Shown here in pieces: positions 4,585 through 6,010 of a stretch of 6,010 bases of DNA. The DNA is taken from assembly GCA_003694775.1 (NCBI GenBank), contig RFJV01000095.1, forward strand, positions 1 through 6,010. The letters are read 5' to 3'. The position numbers and the translations under genes are program-made. A model generated the notes under the pieces. That model searched no databases. It worked only from the letters and a program-made list of their open reading frames with translations, and was not told the DNA's origin. The DNA is from Chloroflexota bacterium (GTDB taxonomy: Bacteria > Chloroflexota > Anaerolineae > 4572-78 > J111). Position 1 is the stretch's first letter. The number at the start of each line of letters is the position of its first letter.

Positions 4585-5970
4585 ATGAAACGATATGCAA
4601 AAATGTTAAGCATCCTGCTGACCATCGCCGTCCTGAGCGGTCTGGCGATTGCCTGCGGGGCACAGCCCACCCCGGAAACCGTCACCAAGGTCGAGACGGT
4701 GGTGGTCGAAAAGGAAAAGGTGGTCACCCAGGAAGTGGAAAAAGTGGTGACCAAAGAGGTAGAAAAGGTTGTTGAAAAGGAAGTGGTTAAGGACGTCAAC
4801 CCGATTATCTACAACTCCTACAACGGCGACCCCGAACCGCGGCGCGTCGACGAAATGCTGGTCCAGATGTTCAACGAACAGCACCCCGAAACGCCTGTCC
4901 AGCACTCCATCATTGCCCACGAGGATTTCAAGCAGGCCATCCGGGCCTACCTGGTGGCCGACCCCGCGCCCGATGTCATGACCTGGTTCGCCGGCAACCG
5001 GGCCCGCTTCTTCATCGACAAGGGCCTCATTATGGACATCAGCGACGTGTGGGAGTCTGAGGGCTGGAACGAAGATTACCCCAAGGGCTTCCAGGCGCTC
5101 TCTACCGTGGACGGCAAGCAGTACTTCCTGCCCAGCAGTTGGTACTGGTGGGCCATCTTCTACCGCAAGTCGGTCTTTGAAGAGAACGGCATCACCCCGC
5201 CCGAAACCTGGGACGAACTGCTGGCAACCTGCGACGCCCTCAACGACAAGGGCATCATCCCCATCACCATCGGTACCAAGTTCCGCTGGACTGCCGCGGC
5301 CTGGTTCGACTACATCAACATGCGCCTCAACGGGCCGGAGTTCCACCGCGACCTGATGCTGGGGAAGGAAAAGTACGACGACCCGCGCGTCCGGGCCGTG
5401 TTCGACAAGTGGAACGAGCTGTTTGAGCACAACTGCTTCATCGACAACGCCGCGGCCTACAGCTGGCAAGATGCTCTGGACCCGTTCAACCGCGGCGAGG
5501 CCGCCATGTACCTGATGGGCCAGTTCATCCTGGACAGCGTGGCCGAAGAAGTAAAGGATGACGTGGACTTCTTCCGCTTCCCCATCATCGACCCGAACGT
5601 GCCCATTGGTGAAGACGCCCCCACCGACGGTTTCTTCATGTCCGCCAATGCCCGCAACCCCGAAGGCGGCAAGAAGTTCCTGGCCTTTATGGGGAGCGTG
5701 GAAGCCCAGACCATCATGGTCAAAGAACTGGGCCGCCTGCCGGTACACACCAAGGTGGACCCCTCCCTGTTCAACCCGATGCAGTTGAAAGGTATCGAGC
5801 TGATTAAGGGTGCCGACCTGGTGATGCAGTTCTACGACCGCGACACTACCCCGGAAATGGCCGACGCCGGTATGAACGGCTTTATGGCCTTCTGGGATGA
5901 CCCCGCCGCCATCGATGACATCCTGGCCGACCTGGAAGCCACGCGGCAGGAAGTCTTTGCTGAAGAATAA
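4585..5970 (+). CDS. ABC transporter sugar-binding lipoprotein (family 1 solute-binding protein)
   Basis: This 461-residue protein captures a sugar outside the membrane and hands it to an ABC importer. Residues 1-23 form a lipoprotein signal peptide (KR at 2-3, hydrophobic core 8-22) ending AIA before C24, the lipidated cysteine; alanine at -3 is a less usual but accepted lipobox. Residues 31-71 are a V/E/K repeat linker (for example EVEKVVTKEVEKVVEKEV), probably a rod or coiled coil, typical of Chloroflexota binding proteins. From 73 the family 1 solute-binding fold follows: PDVMTWFAG (129-137), then YWWAIFYRKSVFEENGITPP (187-206) leading to TWDEL (208-212), and FNRGEAAMYLMGQF (301-314). Aromatic residues W186, Y187, W188, W189, W235 and W240 are candidate sugar-stacking residues. 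Linkage to the LacI-type regulator supports carbohydrate uptake; the sugar cannot be read. Permease genes are expected downstream. Confidence 0.92.
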   Translation: MKRYAKMLSILLTIAVLSGLAIACGAQPTPETVTKVETVVVEKEKVVTQEVEKVVTKEVEKVVEKEVVKDVNPIIYNSYNGDPEPRRVDEMLVQMFNEQHPETPVQHSIIAHEDFKQAIRAYLVADPAPDVMTWFAGNRARFFIDKGLIMDISDVWESEGWNEDYPKGFQALSTVDGKQYFLPSSWYWWAIFYRKSVFEENGITPPETWDELLATCDALNDKGIIPITIGTKFRWTAAAWFDYINMRLNGPEFHRDLMLGKEKYDDPRVRAVFDKWNELFEHNCFIDNAAAYSWQDALDPFNRGEAAMYLMGQFILDSVAEEVKDDVDFFRFPIIDPNVPIGEDAPTDGFFMSANARNPEGGKKFLAFMGSVEAQTIMVKELGRLPVHTKVDPSLFNPMQLKGIELIKGADLVMQFYDRDTTPEMADAGMNGFMAFWDDPAAIDDILADLEATRQEVFAEE

Positions 5971-6010
5971 AGCGTAATTCCCTCTCCTGGGGTCTGACGG
6001 GGGTGGCCGG

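Noticed and set aside
3408..4799. Minus-strand open frame of 463 codons over the LacI gene
   Set aside because: The plus strand encodes a textbook LacI-family protein. The minus frame starts in a reverse image of the V/E/K repeat, giving serine/threonine-rich nonsense.
4606..5748. Minus-strand open frame over the binding-protein gene
   Set aside because: It is a shadow of a clear solute-binding protein, with no ribosome binding site or recognisable domain.
5971..6010. Terminator or new gene start after the binding-protein gene
   Set aside because: The 40 visible bases show no hairpin with a T run and no ribosome binding site with a start codon; the sequence ends too soon to judge.

Overview
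The window looks like a piece of a GC-rich chromosome from the phylum Chloroflexota, probably an Anaerolineae-like lineage. The best pointer is the sugar-binding lipoprotein at 4585-5970: right after its lipid-anchored cysteine it carries a long V/E/K repeat linker, which is typical of ABC-transporter binding proteins in that phylum. The gaps between genes are much more AT-rich than the genes and hold several clear promoters. No rRNA, tRNA, CRISPR array or transposase gene was seen.

Layout. (1) 1-150, minus strand: the first 11 codons of a gene leaving the left edge, possibly a thioredoxin, with a strong ribosome binding site, a near-perfect sigma70-type promoter and a GATACCCC...GGGGTATC operator of the CsoR/CstR kind between them. 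(2) 151-677: noncoding, with short repeats, two small hairpins and an 89-bp MITE-like element that has 15-bp terminal inverted repeats and TTA target duplications. An extended -10 promoter follows. (3) 678-2573, plus: a 631-residue protein with two LysM domains joined by a Pro/Glu-rich linker that contains a 150-bp tandem duplication, then a DUF4015-type putative glycoside hydrolase barrel. (4) 2574-2939: an AT-rich spacer with a good promoter and a leader of about 265 nt that can fold into nested helices. (5) 2940-3308, plus: an unrecognised acidic 122-residue protein. (6) 3356-5970, plus: a sugar-uptake unit made of a sigma70-type promoter, two tandem palindromic operators, a LacI-family repressor (3438-4469) and a sugar-binding lipoprotein (4585-5970). 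The last 40 bases are noncoding; transporter permease genes would be expected just outside the window.

How the genes work together. The LacI-type regulator probably represses its own promoter through the two operators that cover the start of transcription, and so also represses the downstream binding protein if the two are co-transcribed. Its recognition helix keeps the same key residues as E. coli LacI, and the operator half-site (TTGTGAAC) differs by one base from the lac half-site (TTGTGAGC). A sugar signal would release the repressor and allow production of the lipoprotein, which delivers sugar to an ABC importer. The LysM/hydrolase protein is a separate, cell-envelope type unit. The left-edge gene has its own promoter and probably its own metal- or sulfur-responsive control.

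Nothing here is clearly a new defence or mobile system. The points most worth following are the CsoR-like operator at the left edge, the MITE, the long structured leader before the unknown gene, the lac-like tandem operators, and the orphan Shine-Dalgarno in the lacI-to-binding-protein gap.
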